A DNA stretch of 64,000 nt from UBA5109 sp038148755 (GCA_038148755.1 JAYQWA010000010.1:9304-73303), one strand, 5' to 3'. Counted from the first letter of the stretch, positions 25,938 to 35,212 are shown. Numbers and translations: made by a program. The notes: generated by a model from the letters alone, not told the origin.

Positions 25938-27572
25938 ATGAAAGTAAGTGATTTGCTTGTAAGGTGTTTGGAGAATGAAGGGGTTGATTATATTTTTGGT
26001 GTTCCCGGAGAAGAAAATATTGACTTGATGGATTCTCTGATCGGCAGTTCCATCCAATTTGTCACAACACGCCATGAGCAGGGCGCGGCTTTTATGGCTG
26101 ATGTCTATGGCAGACTGACCGGCCGAGCGGGAGTCTGTCTGTCGACACTAGGACCCGGTGCAACCAATCTTGTTACGGGTGTTGCAGATGCAAATATGGA
26201 TAGAGCGCCGGTTGTTGCCATCGCCGGTCAGGGTTCGACATATAGGCGACATAAGGAAAGTCATCAGATACTGGATCTGGTTAACCTGTTTGAACCCATT
26301 TCAAAATATTCAACACAAATTCTTGAACCTGAGATAGCACCGGAAATTATCCGCAAGGCTTTCAAAATAGCTGAGGCTGAAAAACCAGGCTGCAGTTTTA
26401 TTGATTTTCCGGAAAATATTGCGGCTTCAGATGTTGAGGGTTTAAGTCCGTTAAAGAAACAAAGTCCGGCGACCCCTGTGGCTCCAGAAGGCAAGACAGT
26501 TAGTGCGGCAGAGTTAATCACCAATGCCAAGGCACCGATTATTATGGTTGGTAACGGCGTTATCCGCAGTAAAGCATCGGCGGCTGTGGTTGAGTTTGTT
26601 GAAAAATTAAATATTCCGGTAGCGACAACTTTTATGGCCAAGGGTGTGGTGCCGGCCAGCCATCCTTTGTCGCTTGGCACTATTGGATTAAAAGCAAAGG
26701 ACTATGTGGGCTATGGTTTTCAGGCCGCCGATGTGGTGATTTGTATCGGTGTCGATATGGTGGAATATCATCCCATGCTCTGGAATCCGGATTGCGACAA
26801 AAAGATTTTACACATAGACAGAAACTCGGCGGAAGTTGATCAGCATTATATTGTTGAAAGCGGAATTATTGGTGACATAGAAAATTCTCTGACTCGTATC
26901 ATGGAGAAAACCGATAAGCACCCGGGTTCTGATATTCATAAATTAATTAATATCATTCGCGATGAAGTCGCAGAGCATAAAGACACGCTTTCATTTCCTG
27001 TTAAACCGCAAAAAATTCTCTGGGATTTAAGACAGGTTCTGGATAAAGAAGATATCGTGATATCCGATGTCGGCGCCCATAAAATGTGGACAGCGCGTAT
27101 GTATCAGGCTGAGTCTCCTAATTCCTGCATCATTTCAAATGGTTTTGCTTCCATGGGTATTGCCTTGCCGGGCGTGATATCGGCCAAACTGGCTTACCCT
27201 GATCGCAAAGCTGTTGCAGTGACTGGAGATGGCGGGTTCATGATGAACAATCAGGAAATTGATACGGCTTTGCGTCTTGGACTGGATATTGTCGTGCTGA
27301 TTTTCAACGACAGCAAATACGGATTAATCGAATGGCATCAGCTGAGTCATTTTGACCGAGCCAGCCAGATTGATTTTGTTAATCCGGACTTTGTGAAATT
27401 TGCAGAAAGTTTTGGCGCTAAAGGCTATCGCGTAAATTCAACTGAAGAATTAATCCCTACGCTGGAAGCGGCATTGAATGACGGCACGGTTTCGATCATT
27501 GACTGTCCGGTGGATTATTCAGAGAACATGAAATTAACCCGAAAATTAAAAACATTGACTTCCCCCATTTAG
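25938..27572 (+). CDS. ThDP-dependent enzyme, AlsS/acetolactate-synthase-like
   Basis: The ATG at 25938 has AGAGAGG upstream and follows the sigma-54 element; the upstream ATG at 25896 lies inside the promoter. The 544-residue product has the catalytic Glu in TRHEQGAAFMADVYGR, a central domain, and the ThDP motif TGDGGFMMNNQE...FNDSKYGLIEW. It is closest in style to catabolic acetolactate synthases (AlsS) without small subunit or decarboxylase nearby. It leads an operon of an Fe-ADH, phaE, phaC and a CoA-transferase, so decarboxylation or carboligation of a 2-oxoacid to feed monomer synthesis is possible. The true substrate is open. Confidence 0.88.
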   Translation: MKVSDLLVRCLENEGVDYIFGVPGEENIDLMDSLIGSSIQFVTTRHEQGAAFMADVYGRLTGRAGVCLSTLGPGATNLVTGVADANMDRAPVVAIAGQGSTYRRHKESHQILDLVNLFEPISKYSTQILEPEIAPEIIRKAFKIAEAEKPGCSFIDFPENIAASDVEGLSPLKKQSPATPVAPEGKTVSAAELITNAKAPIIMVGNGVIRSKASAAVVEFVEKLNIPVATTFMAKGVVPASHPLSLGTIGLKAKDYVGYGFQAADVVICIGVDMVEYHPMLWNPDCDKKILHIDRNSAEVDQHYIVESGIIGDIENSLTRIMEKTDKHPGSDIHKLINIIRDEVAEHKDTLSFPVKPQKILWDLRQVLDKEDIVISDVGAHKMWTARMYQAESPNSCIISNGFASMGIALPGVISAKLAYPDRKAVAVTGDGGFMMNNQEIDTALRLGLDIVVLIFNDSKYGLIEWHQLSHFDRASQIDFVNPDFVKFAESFGAKGYRVNSTEELIPTLEAALNDGTVSIIDCPVDYSENMKLTRKLKTLTSPI

Positions 27573-27595
27573 CTAATAGTTTCAGGAGAAAAGTA

Positions 27596-28750
27596 ATGCA
27601 GGCTTTCAGTTTTCAGACAACCAAATCAGTGCTTTATGAAGTAGGTGCAACCGCAAAAATAGGGAGCATACTGGTAGATATGGGTTGTAAGAAAGCAGGC
27701 TTTGTTACTGATCCTTTGATTCTGGAACTGGGACTTGCCGATGCCGCCCTTGAGGGCATAAAAAAAGCTGGTCTCGATGTCTGGGTATTCTCCAATGTTG
27801 TAGCTGACCCGCCAGAGGAAATGATTTTAAGTGCTGTCAGTGAAGCCAAGGATAATAAAATTGATGCCGTTGTTTCTGTCGGTGGTGGTAGCTCCATGGA
27901 TACGGCAAAATTAATTTCAGTCTTATGTAATACCGATCAGCCCTTGTCAGAAATGTATGGGGTGGGGCAGGTAAAAGGTGAAAGGTTGCCCTTGATACTG
28001 GCACCAACGACAGCCGGCACAGGTTCAGAGGTTACTCAGATATCTATTGTGACAACTGGCGCTACCGAAAAGAAAGGCGTTTCATCATCACAGCTCTTGC
28101 CAGACTGGGCGATTTTGGATGCTGAATTGACAGTTGGTTTGCCCAAAGCAGTAACTGCTGCTACCGGTATTGATGCGATGGTGCATGCTATTGAAGCCTA
28201 TACCTCGAAAATCAAAAAAAACCTGATGTCTGATTGCCTGGCGCGACAGGCGCTGGAGCTGCTGGGGGCAAATATTTATACGGTTTGTGAAACGCCCGGT
28301 GATAAAGTCGCTCGCGGCAAAATGTTACTTGGTTCCATGCTTGCCGGTATGGCTTTTGCCAACTCTCCGGTTGGTGCAGTTCATGCTCTGGCGTATCCCC
28401 TTGGCGGAAACTTTCATGTGCCGCATGGCTTATCAAATGCGTTGGTATTGCCGAATGTGCTGGAATACAACATGCCCGAGGCAGAACATTTATATGCCGA
28501 GTTGGCCGGCATTATTTTCCCAGAGCTGGCAGGAGTTTCACATAAGGAAAAAATAGATGGCATGCTGGAGAAAATTGCTGCATTGAGCCCTGATCTGGGA
28601 CTGGAAACTAAACTGAGCCAGGTAGGTGTAAGTGCCGGCGATCTGGATTTGCTTGCTAGTGATGCAATGAAGCAGACACGTTTATTAGTTAATAATCCCA
28701 GAGAAATGACCTATGAGGCAGCTTTTGAAATTTATAAAAATGCCTTATAA
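27596..28750 (+). CDS. Iron-dependent (group III) alcohol dehydrogenase
   Basis: 384 residues with GGGSSMDTAK (NAD(P)-binding), APTTAGTGSEVT, and metal ligands in TGIDAMVHAIEAY and HALAYPLGGNFHVPHG, the typical Asp-His-His-His set. The family includes 1,3-propanediol, lactaldehyde and 4-hydroxybutyrate dehydrogenases. AGGAGA precedes the ATG and the gene begins 23 bases after the ThDP gene. In this context a hydroxyacid/semialdehyde conversion is attractive, but the substrate is inferred only from gene order. Confidence 0.9.
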   Translation: MQAFSFQTTKSVLYEVGATAKIGSILVDMGCKKAGFVTDPLILELGLADAALEGIKKAGLDVWVFSNVVADPPEEMILSAVSEAKDNKIDAVVSVGGGSSMDTAKLISVLCNTDQPLSEMYGVGQVKGERLPLILAPTTAGTGSEVTQISIVTTGATEKKGVSSSQLLPDWAILDAELTVGLPKAVTAATGIDAMVHAIEAYTSKIKKNLMSDCLARQALELLGANIYTVCETPGDKVARGKMLLGSMLAGMAFANSPVGAVHALAYPLGGNFHVPHGLSNALVLPNVLEYNMPEAEHLYAELAGIIFPELAGVSHKEKIDGMLEKIAALSPDLGLETKLSQVGVSAGDLDLLASDAMKQTRLLVNNPREMTYEAAFEIYKNAL

Positions 28751-28779
28751 AAATCATGAGCAAAACACGGTGACTATAA

Positions 28780-29706
28780 ATGAAAGATAATCCTTTTCTT
28801 GAATTTTGGAAGGAGAGTCAGGAGGATTTTTACAAAAAGCAGGCTGACTGGATGTCAACCTGGTTGAATTCAGATGATCCTGTGACAGACGACTTTCTGA
28901 ATAAATCCAAAAAAAGCTGGGCGGTTTGTGAAGAGCAATACCGTTCCTGGATGCAGACGATGGAAAACTGGCTTTCGCCGGGTGTTGCTCCAGCGCAAGA
29001 TCAGGATGATGCAAGTCTTATGCTGAAATTCATGCTGGATCCCTCGAATTTTTCCAGATTCAGTTTTGATCAGATGAATAGTTTTTTCAGAAAAATGATT
29101 GATGGGCCAGAGCTTGCTGATATAGGGATAATTGAAAAAAGGTTTCTGAAATCGGGGCAGGACTGGTTAGCACTTTGTAATGCCAGTGAAGCCTATCAGT
29201 CTGTTATTGCCGAGGCATGGAAACGGGCATTTAAACTTTATGCTGACGAGTTTTCCGATATTGCTTCTGGCGATATGCCTGATACAAAGGTTTTACTTGA
29301 TCGCTGGCTGGAAATTGCTGACGCGGAAATGGTAAATACCTTACGCTCATCGGATTTTCTGGAAGCCCAGCGTAACTTTTTTAAAGCCGGTACAAACTAC
29401 AAGCTGAAACAGCAGGAGTTTATGGAACTCTGGTTTGAGTCCCAGTCGATCCCAACCCGGACAGAAATTGATGAAATTCATCAGACGGTTCATGAAATGA
29501 AACGTGAAATTCGCATGCTGCGTCAGCAGATGCAGAAATCATCAAGTCCTACAAACAGCACTCAGGCTAAGCCGGTTAAAGCCAGGCCAGTAAAAACCAC
29601 TCCTGCTAAAAGAGCACCTAAGAGCAGACCAACTCCGGCAAGCAGTAATAAAGCCAAGGTAAAACCTAAAGCAAAATCTAAGCAGATCGAGAAAAAGCAA
29701 GCGTGA
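28780..29706 (+). CDS. phaE: Class III PHA synthase subunit PhaE
   Basis: 308 residues, mostly helical, with FWKESQEDFYKKQADWMSTW at the start and the conserved NTLRSSDFLEAQRNFFKAG and IDEIHQTVHEMKREIRMLRQQM coiled-coil region of PhaE. PhaE forms the complex with PhaC. The last 55 or so residues (254-308) are rich in Lys, Pro, Ala and Ser, resembling histone H1-like tails, unlike a minimal PhaE. The stop codon overlaps the GTG start of phaC. Confidence 0.92.
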   Translation: MKDNPFLEFWKESQEDFYKKQADWMSTWLNSDDPVTDDFLNKSKKSWAVCEEQYRSWMQTMENWLSPGVAPAQDQDDASLMLKFMLDPSNFSRFSFDQMNSFFRKMIDGPELADIGIIEKRFLKSGQDWLALCNASEAYQSVIAEAWKRAFKLYADEFSDIASGDMPDTKVLLDRWLEIADAEMVNTLRSSDFLEAQRNFFKAGTNYKLKQQEFMELWFESQSIPTRTEIDEIHQTVHEMKREIRMLRQQMQKSSSPTNSTQAKPVKARPVKTTPAKRAPKSRPTPASSNKAKVKPKAKSKQIEKKQA

Positions 29707-30806
29707 ATGATTATATGAATAATTTTCTCGATCCTTATTCAAGTATGCTGGATATGGGGAATTTGTTGGCAAAAGGTGCCGAGAATATTTCCAAGCTGGA
29801 TTATGAGCAGGTAAAAGTTGGTACAACGCCCAAATCTGAAGTTTTTAAACTGGATAAAGTGACTCTTTATCACTACCACTCATTACCCGGGGAGCCGCCT
29901 AAAACAAAACCGGTGTTAATTACTTATGGATTGATTGGTCGCTATACCATGATTGATCTGCAGGAAGACAGGTCGCTGGTCAGAAATTTATTGGCGCGTG
30001 GTGTAGATCTTTATGTCGTTGACTGGGGTAATCCCAGCAGAGCAGATCAGTTTCTGACATTTGAAGATTATGTCTGTTATTACCTGGATGAATGTGTGAA
30101 CACTATCTGCCGTGAGCATGGTATTGATGCAGTGACATTGTTCGGTATTTGCGAGGGAGGTGTTTTTACCTCCATGTATGCGGCGCTTTATCCCGAAAAA
30201 GTAAAAAATCTTTTGTTATCCATTACCCCTATAGATTTTGAAGCGGACCAGATTGATACAGACCCCAGCCACGGGTTTCTGAACTTATGGATTCGCAATA
30301 TGGATACAGATGATATTGAAAAACTGATAGAAGCATTTGGCAACCTGCCCGGTGAAATGATGGGGGGGATTTTCCAGGCAATGACGCCGGTCAGATCCAT
30401 GACCAAATATAACCTGGGTTTTCTGGAAGCAGCGAAGGATGATGACAAGCTGCTTAATTTTCTGCGTATGGAGAAATGGCTGGCGGATCGACCAAGTCAT
30501 CCCGGGCTGGCGGCAAAGCAGTGGCTTATCGATCTTTATAAAGAAAACCGTCTGATCAAGGGTACTTTTGAACTTGGCGGAGAAAAAGTAGACCTCGGCA
30601 AAATTACGATGCCGGTGCTGAATATTTACGCGGAACGCGACCATATCATACCGCCACCCTGTTCAACCGCACTTGGCAAACATGTAGGTAGTAAAGAATA
30701 CACTGAGCTGGCTTTGCCGGGAGGTCATGTGGGGATTTATGTCAGTAGTAAATTACAGGGAATGGTAGGTGAAGGTATTTCGAGTTGGCTACTCGAAAAG
30801 CAATAA
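29703..30806 (+). CDS. phaC: Class III PHA synthase catalytic subunit PhaC
   Basis: 367 residues, near 355 typical for class III. The alpha/beta-hydrolase core has the lipase-like box GICEGG with Cys150, the acid in AERDHIIPP (Asp313) and GGHVGIY with His342, corresponding to the Cys-Asp-His triad of Allochromatium PhaC. VVDWGNPS is the conserved segment after strand 4. It polymerises hydroxyacyl-CoA into polyester on granules. The start is GTG at 29703 overlapping the phaE stop; ATG 29715 is an alternative. Confidence 0.95.
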   Translation: MNDYMNNFLDPYSSMLDMGNLLAKGAENISKLDYEQVKVGTTPKSEVFKLDKVTLYHYHSLPGEPPKTKPVLITYGLIGRYTMIDLQEDRSLVRNLLARGVDLYVVDWGNPSRADQFLTFEDYVCYYLDECVNTICREHGIDAVTLFGICEGGVFTSMYAALYPEKVKNLLLSITPIDFEADQIDTDPSHGFLNLWIRNMDTDDIEKLIEAFGNLPGEMMGGIFQAMTPVRSMTKYNLGFLEAAKDDDKLLNFLRMEKWLADRPSHPGLAAKQWLIDLYKENRLIKGTFELGGEKVDLGKITMPVLNIYAERDHIIPPPCSTALGKHVGSKEYTELALPGGHVGIYVSSKLQGMVGEGISSWLLEKQ

Positions 30807-30858
30807 AGATGATAAGTATTGAAATGACTACTGGATAAAATTAGGGGGGGGGTAACTT

Positions 30859-32739
30859 ATGACGCAGAAAGTAATAAGTAGTGAAGAAGCGATATCCCTT
30901 ATACAGGACAGGGATACCCTTGCCATCTCGGGCTTTGTCGGAATAGGAACGCCTGAGGAATTAATTATTGCGCTGGAAAAACGCTTTCTCGAAACCGGGT
31001 CTCCGCGAGACCTGACTCTGGTATTCGCAGCCGCTCCCGGTGATGGGAAGGATCGTGGACTTAACAGATTGGCACACGAAGGGCTAGTCAAGCGCGCGAT
31101 CGGTGGTCACTGGTCACTGGTTCCCAAGCTAGCTACCATGGCTGTTGAGAACAAGATTGAAGCCTATAATTTACCGCTGGGATGCATATCACAGCTTTAC
31201 CGGGTTGTCGCAGGTGGTAAGCCGGGACTAAGAACAAAAGTGGGTTTAAGAACCTTTGTAGATCCGCGTATATCGGGAGGCAAGATTAGCGATTGTGCCA
31301 AAGAAGATCTGGTCATGCTGGACCATATTGATGGCGAAGAGTGTCTCTTCTACAAATCCCTGAAAATTGATGTGACCTTCCTGCGTGGTACCACTGCTGA
31401 CCCAAGAGGCAATACAACCTCAGAGCGCGAAGTACTGGAACTGGATGTGACCTCAATGGCCATGGCAGCACACAATTCTGATGGTGTGGTTATCGTACAG
31501 GTTGAACGGGTAGCCGCTGATGGCTCATTACCGCCCAAGCGGGTTTTGATTCCAGGGGCACTGGTAGATTGTGTCGTGGTTTCAAAACCGGAAAACCACT
31601 GGCAGACCTATGCCAACCAATATAATCATGCCTTCAGTGGTGAAATGCGGGTGCCCTTGGAGAAATTACCACGGATGCCTTTGGATGAGCGTAAGATCAT
31701 GGCAAGAAGGGCGACGCTGGAATTGCCTATGGGTGGGGTTGTTAATTTGGGTATTGGTATTCCCGAAGGCATAGCCAAGGTTGCCGCTGAAGAAAGTCTG
31801 TTGGATGAAGTCGCTCTGTCTGCGGAAGCCGGTACCATTGGTGGTATGCCGCAGGGCGGTCTGGATTTTGGCGCTGCACTGAATCCGGATGCCATTGTTT
31901 CTACCAATAAACAATTTGATTTTTATGATGGCGGCGGCCTTGATCTTGCCTGCCTGGGAATGGCGCAGGTTGATCGGCATGGCAATGTTAATGTATCAAA
32001 ATTTGGACCTCGTATTGCGGGTGCCGGTGGTTTTATCAATATCAGTCAAAACGCCAATCGTCTCATCATAATGGGTGCCTTTACTGCCAGTGGGCTACAG
32101 GTGGCAATTCAGGATGGCAAACTGGAAATTGTTCAGGAAGGCAAGGTTGCCAAATTTGTTAAGGATGTCGAGCACATTACTTTTTCAGGTAGTCTGGCTG
32201 CTGATACCGGACAACCGGTTCTCTACATCACTGAGCGTTGTGTTTTTTCCATCACTAAAGAGGGTCTGGAGTTAATTGAAGTTGCGCCTGGTATTGATAT
32301 CGATAAAGACATACTGGCACACATGGAATTTAAACCGACTATTCGCTCTGTCAAAGAGATGGATCCCAGAATTTTTATTGATGAACCGATGCAACTGCGG
32401 ACTGAAATGGTGGAAATGCCCATTGCCAAACGGATTACCCTGGATAAAGATCTCAATAAATTATCAATTAATTTACGGGCGCTAACCCTGCGCAAGCAAT
32501 CCGAAGTATTTGAAATCAAGCACTGCATCGAGGACTTATGTAAAGAACATGGCAAACCGGTTGATATGATGGCATGGTATGACGGTTTTGAAGTGAGCGA
32601 TAAATTAAAACAGGAATACCTGAGCATGATGGATTCGATTGATAAAAAGTATTACAAGAGTCTGGTGCACTACACTCGGGATCCTTTTATCCGTTTGCGC
32701 TTTGGCGCAGAATTGAAAAAAAGTCAGGTCATTACCTGA
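30859..32739 (+). CDS. Fused acyl-CoA:carboxylate CoA-transferase (Pct/YdiF-like)
   Basis: 626 residues, combining alpha and beta halves in one chain. Alpha region: AISGFVGIGTPEELIIALE (near residue 18). Beta region: GVVNLGIGIPEG and the active-site Glu in SAEAGTIGGMPQGG, then GMAQVDRHGNVNVSKFGP. After the usual end it continues about 110 residues that I cannot assign. The family moves CoA between acetyl- or propionyl-CoA and acids such as lactate, 3- or 4-hydroxybutyrate. A G-rich run precedes the ATG. Downstream of phaC it could provide hydroxyacyl-CoA for polymerisation. Confidence 0.88.
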   Translation: MTQKVISSEEAISLIQDRDTLAISGFVGIGTPEELIIALEKRFLETGSPRDLTLVFAAAPGDGKDRGLNRLAHEGLVKRAIGGHWSLVPKLATMAVENKIEAYNLPLGCISQLYRVVAGGKPGLRTKVGLRTFVDPRISGGKISDCAKEDLVMLDHIDGEECLFYKSLKIDVTFLRGTTADPRGNTTSEREVLELDVTSMAMAAHNSDGVVIVQVERVAADGSLPPKRVLIPGALVDCVVVSKPENHWQTYANQYNHAFSGEMRVPLEKLPRMPLDERKIMARRATLELPMGGVVNLGIGIPEGIAKVAAEESLLDEVALSAEAGTIGGMPQGGLDFGAALNPDAIVSTNKQFDFYDGGGLDLACLGMAQVDRHGNVNVSKFGPRIAGAGGFINISQNANRLIIMGAFTASGLQVAIQDGKLEIVQEGKVAKFVKDVEHITFSGSLAADTGQPVLYITERCVFSITKEGLELIEVAPGIDIDKDILAHMEFKPTIRSVKEMDPRIFIDEPMQLRTEMVEMPIAKRITLDKDLNKLSINLRALTLRKQSEVFEIKHCIEDLCKEHGKPVDMMAWYDGFEVSDKLKQEYLSMMDSIDKKYYKSLVHYTRDPFIRLRFGAELKKSQVIT

Positions 32740-32803
32740 TTAACGAACAAGTGAGTAACTTTGGCAATATGTAAAATTTAAAATCTTGAAATAAGGCGTA
32801 GTA

Positions 32804-33709
32804 ATGGGAACAGTAACCAGTATGCGGGGCAGGACTGCCAAGCAGCAAAAATTAGGACCACGGGAAGATTCTGCTTTAAGTATTAATAAAAAAAGCTTTC
32901 ACCGTATTCATTACAGGGACTGGGGTGACGTTAATAATCCCGATGTGATGTTCTGTTTACACGGCCTTACCAGAAATTCCCACGATTTTGATCACATCGC
33001 CGTTGAATTAGCCAAAAAGAAAAGAGTAATTTGTCCGGATACCGCAGGTCGGGGTAAAAGTGACTGGCTACCAGACTACCACGATTACATTATCCCACAG
33101 TATAACCTTGATGTTGCTGTTTTAGCGGCAGCGGTTAAGTGTGAGCGCTTTGATTTGATAGGCACTTCGCTAGGCGGTTTGATGGGCATGGTGCTAGCCG
33201 CCATGAAGAACTCACCGGTCAAACGTTTAATCATCAATGATATTGCGCCGGAGGTATCACATGAGGCTTCAGTGCGTCTGGGGCGTTATCTGCATGTTGA
33301 CCCTTTCTTCAAGGATATAGGGGAAGCTGAAGTATTCTTCCGCGAAACGCTTGCGCCATTTAGTCCAATGGATGATGAGGACTGGCGGGAGTTGGCTGAG
33401 ACCAGTGTACTGGAAATTGAGGGAGGCTACCGCGTGGCCTATGACCCGGCCATTTCAAACAGCTATAACCGCTATCGTTCGTTTTTTGACCTGTGGAAAT
33501 ACTGGACACGGATTACTTGTCCGGTCTTGATATTGCGGGGGACTGAGTCCGACTTTCTGACTGAAGGTCTATTAGGCAAGATGATGGATATCCTGCCACA
33601 TGCTGAACTCATCGAGTTTGAGGGAGTAGGCCATACCCCGACCTTACGTTCTGCTGAGCAGATTGATCCGGTCCTTGAGTGGTTAGATAAAACTAATAAA
33701 ATCAAGTAA
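32804..33709 (+). CDS. Alpha/beta-fold hydrolase
   Basis: 301 residues with the nucleophile box GTSLGG (Ser in the middle), oxyanion region LHGLTRNSHDFD, acid around GTESDFL and a final His in EGVGHTPTL. The family covers esterases, thioesterases and dehalogenases. Directly behind the CoA-transferase, with a 64-base gap, it might be a thioesterase or a PHA-oligomer hydrolase, but nothing in the sequence shows this. The N-terminal 30 residues are basic and lack a signal peptide, so it is cytoplasmic. Confidence 0.85.
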   Translation: MGTVTSMRGRTAKQQKLGPREDSALSINKKSFHRIHYRDWGDVNNPDVMFCLHGLTRNSHDFDHIAVELAKKKRVICPDTAGRGKSDWLPDYHDYIIPQYNLDVAVLAAAVKCERFDLIGTSLGGLMGMVLAAMKNSPVKRLIINDIAPEVSHEASVRLGRYLHVDPFFKDIGEAEVFFRETLAPFSPMDDEDWRELAETSVLEIEGGYRVAYDPAISNSYNRYRSFFDLWKYWTRITCPVLILRGTESDFLTEGLLGKMMDILPHAELIEFEGVGHTPTLRSAEQIDPVLEWLDKTNKIK

Positions 33710-33742
33710 TTAAGAAAACTCTTAAAATTTTATAAAATATTG

Positions 33743-33780
33743 TTGCATTGCACAAAAATGCTTGTTATGCTGCATCGCAC
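33743..33780 (+). promoter_or_regulatory. Predicted phasin promoter with TGC-rich PhaR-type operator
   Basis: TTGCAT (33743-33748), 17 bases, then TATGCT (33766-33771) gives a good sigma-70 promoter. The same stretch holds repeated TGCA/TGC elements (TGCATTGCAC and TGCTGCATCGCAC), the kind of TGC-rich sequence bound by PhaR in Paracoccus and Rhodobacter. Overlap of the two would let PhaR repress the phasin gene. The operator call is inference. Confidence 0.6.
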
Positions 33781-33824
33781 AAAGTGAAGTTTTGCTTTGA
33801 AAACTTAACTTAACGAGACAGGAG

Positions 33825-34193
33825 ATGGGCATGACTACTAAATCGTCTGCTAAAAAAATTGAAGATTTATTTGAACCAATGATTGAATTCAACAATATGC
33901 TGGCAAAAGCTGCTGAAACAACTTTTAACATGCAGATAGCCAGTTTCCAGGCCTACAGCAAGCTTGGTATTGAGAACATGAACCAGGCTCTTAAAATTCG
34001 CAGTGTTGATGAGATGACTGCTTTTGCTGAAGCGCAAAAAGATATGGCTAAAAAAGTCAGCGATATGATTGCTTCTGATGCTAAAGCTTTCGCTGAAATG
34101 AGCACCAAGTTCTATGACAATGCGAAAACAATGGCTGAAGGTAATGTGAAATCTACTGTTGCTGCTGCCACTGAAGTAATGAAAGCAGCTTGA
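33825..34193 (+). CDS. phaP: Phasin (PHA-granule-associated protein)
   Basis: 122 residues, almost entirely amphipathic helix, with the phasin pattern FEPMIEFNNMLAKAAE, LGIENMNQALKI and AEAQKDMAKKVSDM. Phasins coat the polyester granule, control its number and size, and titrate PhaR. It has its own promoter and terminator. A GACAGGAG site lies before the ATG. Confidence 0.9.
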   Translation: MGMTTKSSAKKIEDLFEPMIEFNNMLAKAAETTFNMQIASFQAYSKLGIENMNQALKIRSVDEMTAFAEAQKDMAKKVSDMIASDAKAFAEMSTKFYDNAKTMAEGNVKSTVAAATEVMKAA

Positions 34194-34238
34194 GCTGAAT
34201 CCCCTCTTGCGTGCCTAAAAAACACGTAGCTTATAGAA

Positions 34239-34280
34239 AGCTGTCGGTCTTGAAGTGTGTAGTAGGATCGGCGGCTTTTT
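34239..34280 (+). terminator. Intrinsic terminator of the phasin gene
   Basis: AGCTGTCGGTC (34239-34249) can pair fully, with three G-U pairs, with GATCGGCGGCT (34266-34276), followed by TTTTTG. The loop is 16 bases. Confidence 0.65.
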
Positions 34281-34286
34281 GTTTCT

Positions 34287-34781
34287 TTAATCGTCTTTTT
34301 TGCTTGTATCGCTAAAAAAGCTTTCCTGCATTTTTTGCCACATCTGTGTGTTGCGTTTGCTGTATTCTGAGAAAAGTTTCATCGGATTAACAGCCATCAT
34401 ATCCTGCATACCCTGATTGAATTGTTCCTGTTGTTTCTGAAAAAAACTTAAACTTTGATTGAGATATTCTGAAAATAATTGTTGCTGGTTCTGGTCATAA
34501 TAGTGAATAAAACTTTTCAAATTTTCAGCACTGAATAAAGGATTGCTTTCTGACTCCTGTTCGGTGATTAGTTGTAGTAAAACGCTGCGTGTGAGATCAG
34601 TATTGGACTTACTGTCGACGACTTTGAAATCGATGCCCTCAAGCACCATTTTTTTTACATCATCTAGATTAATATAGGCGCTTTGGTGTGTGTCGTAGAT
34701 TCTTCGGTTCGGATATTTTTTAAGAATTCTAACGCCATCACTGTCTTCTGCTGCAACAGTCTTTGTGGATTTGCCGCTCAT
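34287..34781 (-). CDS. phaR: PHA synthesis repressor PhaR
   Basis: 164 residues. The N-terminal PHB_acc DNA-binding domain is clear: ILKKYPNRRIYDTHQSAYINLDDVKKM, LTRSVLLQLITEQE. The C-terminal Gln/Phe-rich helical region (residues 90-150) probably binds nascent polymer or oligomers, as known for PhaR. It converges with the phasin gene. Classic PhaR represses phasin and itself and is released when polymer appears. Confidence 0.93.
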   Translation of the reverse strand: MSGKSTKTVAAEDSDGVRILKKYPNRRIYDTHQSAYINLDDVKKMVLEGIDFKVVDSKSNTDLTRSVLLQLITEQESESNPLFSAENLKSFIHYYDQNQQQLFSEYLNQSLSFFQKQQEQFNQGMQDMMAVNPMKLFSEYSKRNTQMWQKMQESFFSDTSKKDD

Positions 34782-34981
34782 GTAGTCCTCTTAACCTTCG
34801 ATAAAAACATCCTATACATAGTATGTAATTTCAAGGCTGTCTGCCAGTCTACAGCGTCATTAAATATGGCAAAGGAAAAGCAAGGGTTGAGATTGTCTGT
34901 GTAACAAATTAGCCATGAAAAGCTTATCTGTTGTAGCATGTTTTCGGCATATAGAAAAAAATCAAACATACTGCGTTTTAA

Positions 34982-35212
34982 AAATTCGCAAAGGCAAATC
35001 TTATTGAACTCCAAAGCAGTCACTTAAAGTTTCCACGTTATCTAGCTTTGCTATCTCTGGTTATTGCCGGTGAAGCGATATTCCTGCTGCCTTTTGTGTT
35101 ATCCAGGGTTTTCCGGGCAACTTTTCTCGATGTTTTTAACATTACTGATTTGCAAATGGGGATGGCGTTCTGACTTTATGGTGTTGTCGCCATGTGTTCC
35201 TATTTTGCCGGC
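34982..35212 (+). pseudogene. Remnant of an MFS transporter N-terminus
   Basis: Translating from about 34982 (no ATG; ATT at 35003 could have been a start) gives a run typical of a major-facilitator first helix and loop, including HLKFPRYLALLSLVIAGEAI and FRATFLDVFNITDLQMGMAF, but a TGA interrupts after MGMAF and the following LYGVVAMCSYFAG segment stops again. Only about 75 codons survive. The remaining ~10 helices are absent, so this is a decayed fragment. Confidence 0.65.

Noticed and set aside
34800..34980. Possible tRNA or repeat between phaR and the decayed fragments
   Set aside because: No cloverleaf or repeated units found by eye.
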